Of a stretch of 64,000 nt of DNA, positions 62,525 to 64,000 are shown in pieces. This DNA is from Gloeocapsopsis dulcis (lineage in GTDB: Bacteria > Cyanobacteriota > Cyanobacteriia > Cyanobacteriales > Chroococcidiopsidaceae). The notes beneath the pieces were generated by a model. It ran no database searches and was not told where the DNA came from. It saw nothing but the letters and a program-made list of their open reading frames with translations. The stretch covers positions 915,501 through 979,500 of the forward strand of contig NZ_CP119968.1 of assembly GCF_032163395.1 (NCBI RefSeq). The letters run 5' to 3'. How positions within the stretch are numbered: position 1 is the first letter of the stretch; each line of letters begins with the position of its first letter. The translations under genes were made by a program, and so were the position numbers.

Positions 62525-64000
62525 CTAATCAGCACCTTCAATTGGTGCAAAGCCCTGACGTTGAATATTTTCAGTACTATGGCGGGGTTCGAGGAATTGC
62601 AGAAGATAATCAGGTCCTCCAGCTTTTGAACCAACCCCAGAAAGCTTAAAGCCACCAAAAGGTTGTCTTGCTACAATTGCACCTGTAATCGTGCGATTGA
62701 TATACAAGTTACCAACTTCAAATTCTTGCTGGGCAATGTCGATATGCGAAGGAGTCCGCGAGTAAATTCCTCCAGTTAAGGCGTAGTTTGTCCCGTTAGC
62801 AACCGCAATCGCCTCAGCGAAATCTTTCACGCGTATGACGGCAACAACAGGACCAAAAATTTCTTCTTGAGCAATTGTTGCTGTAGGTGAAACTTCACTA
62901 AAGACGACTGGATCAATAAAATATCCGGTATCTGGTGCTGAAAGTTCTACTGCAACTTCAGCTTCCGCACGTCCTTTTTCAATATATTCTTTAATGCGTG
63001 CTTGGGCAGTAGCGTCGATCACAGGACCTACTTGTGTACTTGGTAACTCGGCTGCACCGATATTCAGCGATCGCACTGCTTCGGCGACTCGTTGAATAAA
63101 AGTTTCATAAATCGGTTCGAGAACAATAACCCGCGAACACGCCGAACATTTTTGTCCGCTGTAACCAAATGCTGATTGCACAACACCAGCAACGGCTTGA
63201 TCTAAATCTGCACTTTCATCAACAATGATTGCGTTTTTCCCGCCCATCTCGGCAATGACGCGTTTTAAGTGCTTTTGTCCAGGTTTTAAGATTGCCGCAT
63301 CAGCATAAATGCGACAACCGACTTCTTGCGAACCAGTAAACGCGATTAAGTGCGTATCAGGGTGATTAACAAAGTAAGCACCAACTTGCGAACCTTTACC
63401 AGGAACGTATTGAAATACGCCTTTGGGAATTCCTGCGTCAACTAAAATTTCGGCAAGTTTGGCAGCAATGACGGAGGATGTTTCTGCGGGTTTGAGTAAA
63501 GTACAATTTCCTGTAACTAATGCTGCAACAGTCATTCCGGTTGCGATCGCTAACGGAAAATTCCAGGGTGAAATGACTACAGCAATTCCCCGTGGTTGGT
63601 AGTGATAGCGGTTATTCTCCCCAGGGATATCGTAGTTGACTCCTTTATCTAGCCGTTCCATTTCATCCGCATAGTAACGACAAAAGTCGATTGCTTCTGA
63701 AACTTCTGCATCCGCTTCGCGTACAGGTTTACCAACTTCTAAGACAATCCAACACGATAACTCCGCACGGCGTTGTTCCATCAAATCAGCAGCTTTACGC
63801 AATATTTTTGCGCGATCGCTTGCAGGTGTCCGTTTCCATGCAGGAAACGCAGTTTTAGCGGCTTGCATAGCTTGTTCGGCTTGTTCTACCGACAATAAAC
63901 CTACTTTACCGATAATTTCGCTGGGGTTAGAAGGATTGAGCGAATCAATGCTTTGTTGAGTGTTGACGTACTCACCATTAATTAACGGTAGGTAAGTTTT
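62525..64000 (-). CDS. L-glutamate gamma-semialdehyde (P5C) dehydrogenase, probably PutA C-terminal part; 5' end outside window
   Basis: About 491 codons are visible and the frame stays open to the window edge (YLPLINGEYVNTQQSIDSLN upstream of the first in-frame Met). The aldehyde dehydrogenase motifs are complete: ISPWNFPLAIATGMTVAALV, AFTGSQEVGCRIYADAAILK, AEMGGKNAIIVDESADLDQA, catalytic cysteine in SGQKCSACSRVIVL, QEEIFGPVVAVIRV, and RQPFGGFKLSGVGSKAGGPD, diagnostic for P5CDH. In many cyanobacteria this is the C-terminal half of a proline dehydrogenase-P5CDH fusion; the N-terminal half would lie beyond position 64000. Confidence 0.9.
   Translation of the reverse strand, partial: KTYLPLINGEYVNTQQSIDSLNPSNPSEIIGKVGLLSVEQAEQAMQAAKTAFPAWKRTPASDRAKILRKAADLMEQRRAELSCWIVLEVGKPVREADAEVSEAIDFCRYYADEMERLDKGVNYDIPGENNRYHYQPRGIAVVISPWNFPLAIATGMTVAALVTGNCTLLKPAETSSVIAAKLAEILVDAGIPKGVFQYVPGKGSQVGAYFVNHPDTHLIAFTGSQEVGCRIYADAAILKPGQKHLKRVIAEMGGKNAIIVDESADLDQAVAGVVQSAFGYSGQKCSACSRVIVLEPIYETFIQRVAEAVRSLNIGAAELPSTQVGPVIDATAQARIKEYIEKGRAEAEVAVELSAPDTGYFIDPVVFSEVSPTATIAQEEIFGPVVAVIRVKDFAEAIAVANGTNYALTGGIYSRTPSHIDIAQQEFEVGNLYINRTITGAIVARQPFGGFKLSGVGSKAGGPDYLLQFLEPRHSTENIQRQGFAPIEGAD

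Noticed and set aside
1-64000. tRNA or rRNA genes
   Set aside because: I looked for GGTTCGAATC-type T arms with paired acceptor stems and for rRNA-like conserved blocks and found none; a dedicated tRNA search would confirm this.

Overview
The window comes from a cyanobacterial chromosome. The evidence is frequent HIP1 octamers (GCGATCGC), SipA, cyAbrB, a DUF2555 protein, CrtO carotene ketolase and many cyanobacterium-type dispersed repeats rich in TTTTGAG and CTCACCCCTC. No rRNA, tRNA or CRISPR array was seen. I cannot name the genus. The style (GC near 40 to 45 percent, many short REP-like repeats, desiccation and stress genes) would fit a Chroococcidiopsis or Gloeocapsopsis type unicell, but that is inference.

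Layout. 0-3 kb: a cut-off thioredoxin-reductase-like flavoprotein and a DsbA-family oxidoreductase, divergent from a LysR gene. 3-5 kb: sipA and a cobaltochelatase gene (cbiX) behind a cobalamin riboswitch. 4.7-7.3 kb: a Spy/CpxP-like LTXXQ protein divergent from a histidine kinase and response regulator pair. 7.4-10.6 kb: nucleoside deaminase, Kv-like channel, DUF4385, APS kinase. 10.8-17.4 kb: housekeeping and regulation (type 2 IPP isomerase, pyrR, cbiB, Rrf2, cyAbrB, ClC). 17.9-21.3 kb: zinc-ribbon membrane protein, GT39 glycosyltransferase, PhyH-like dioxygenase. 21.3-26.2 kb: a LysR gene, two small genes, an N-formylglutamate-amidohydrolase-like gene, a GCS2 ligase, a 65-residue protein and a lipoprotein; two promoter regions here share one palindrome. 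26.3-27.6 kb: a TnpB-only insertion element directly upstream of dnaG. 27.7-35.8 kb: dnaG, pentapeptide protein, yraN, queA and a long coiled-coil TPR protein.

35.9-45.0 kb is the accessory part. It is bounded by a near-identical inverted repeat of about 58 bp and has almost no HIP1 sites. It holds a broken DUF5615/DUF433 toxin-antitoxin pair and a two-gene operon: a 2095-residue protein with an N-terminal PD-(D/E)XK-like nuclease, a STAND-type NTPase core and a very long helical C-terminal part, followed by an overlapping 249-residue protein of unknown fold. This has the layout of an Avs-like antiphage sensor with an extra partner and is the best candidate for an undescribed system.

45-64 kb returns to chromosomal genes: a spore-photoproduct-lyase-like radical SAM protein, a thiamine-diphosphate enzyme of the transketolase/phosphoketolase type, YqhA, cytochrome P450, DUF2993, a truncated Uma2, a Crp-like regulator divergent from a second APS kinase, crtO, a saccharopine-dehydrogenase-like protein, TspO, a WGxxGxxG-CTERM protein, coaBC, DUF2555, an esterase, and a P5C dehydrogenase (PutA-type) cut by the window end. 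Fragments of two further TnpB elements lie at 58.7 and 61.6 kb.
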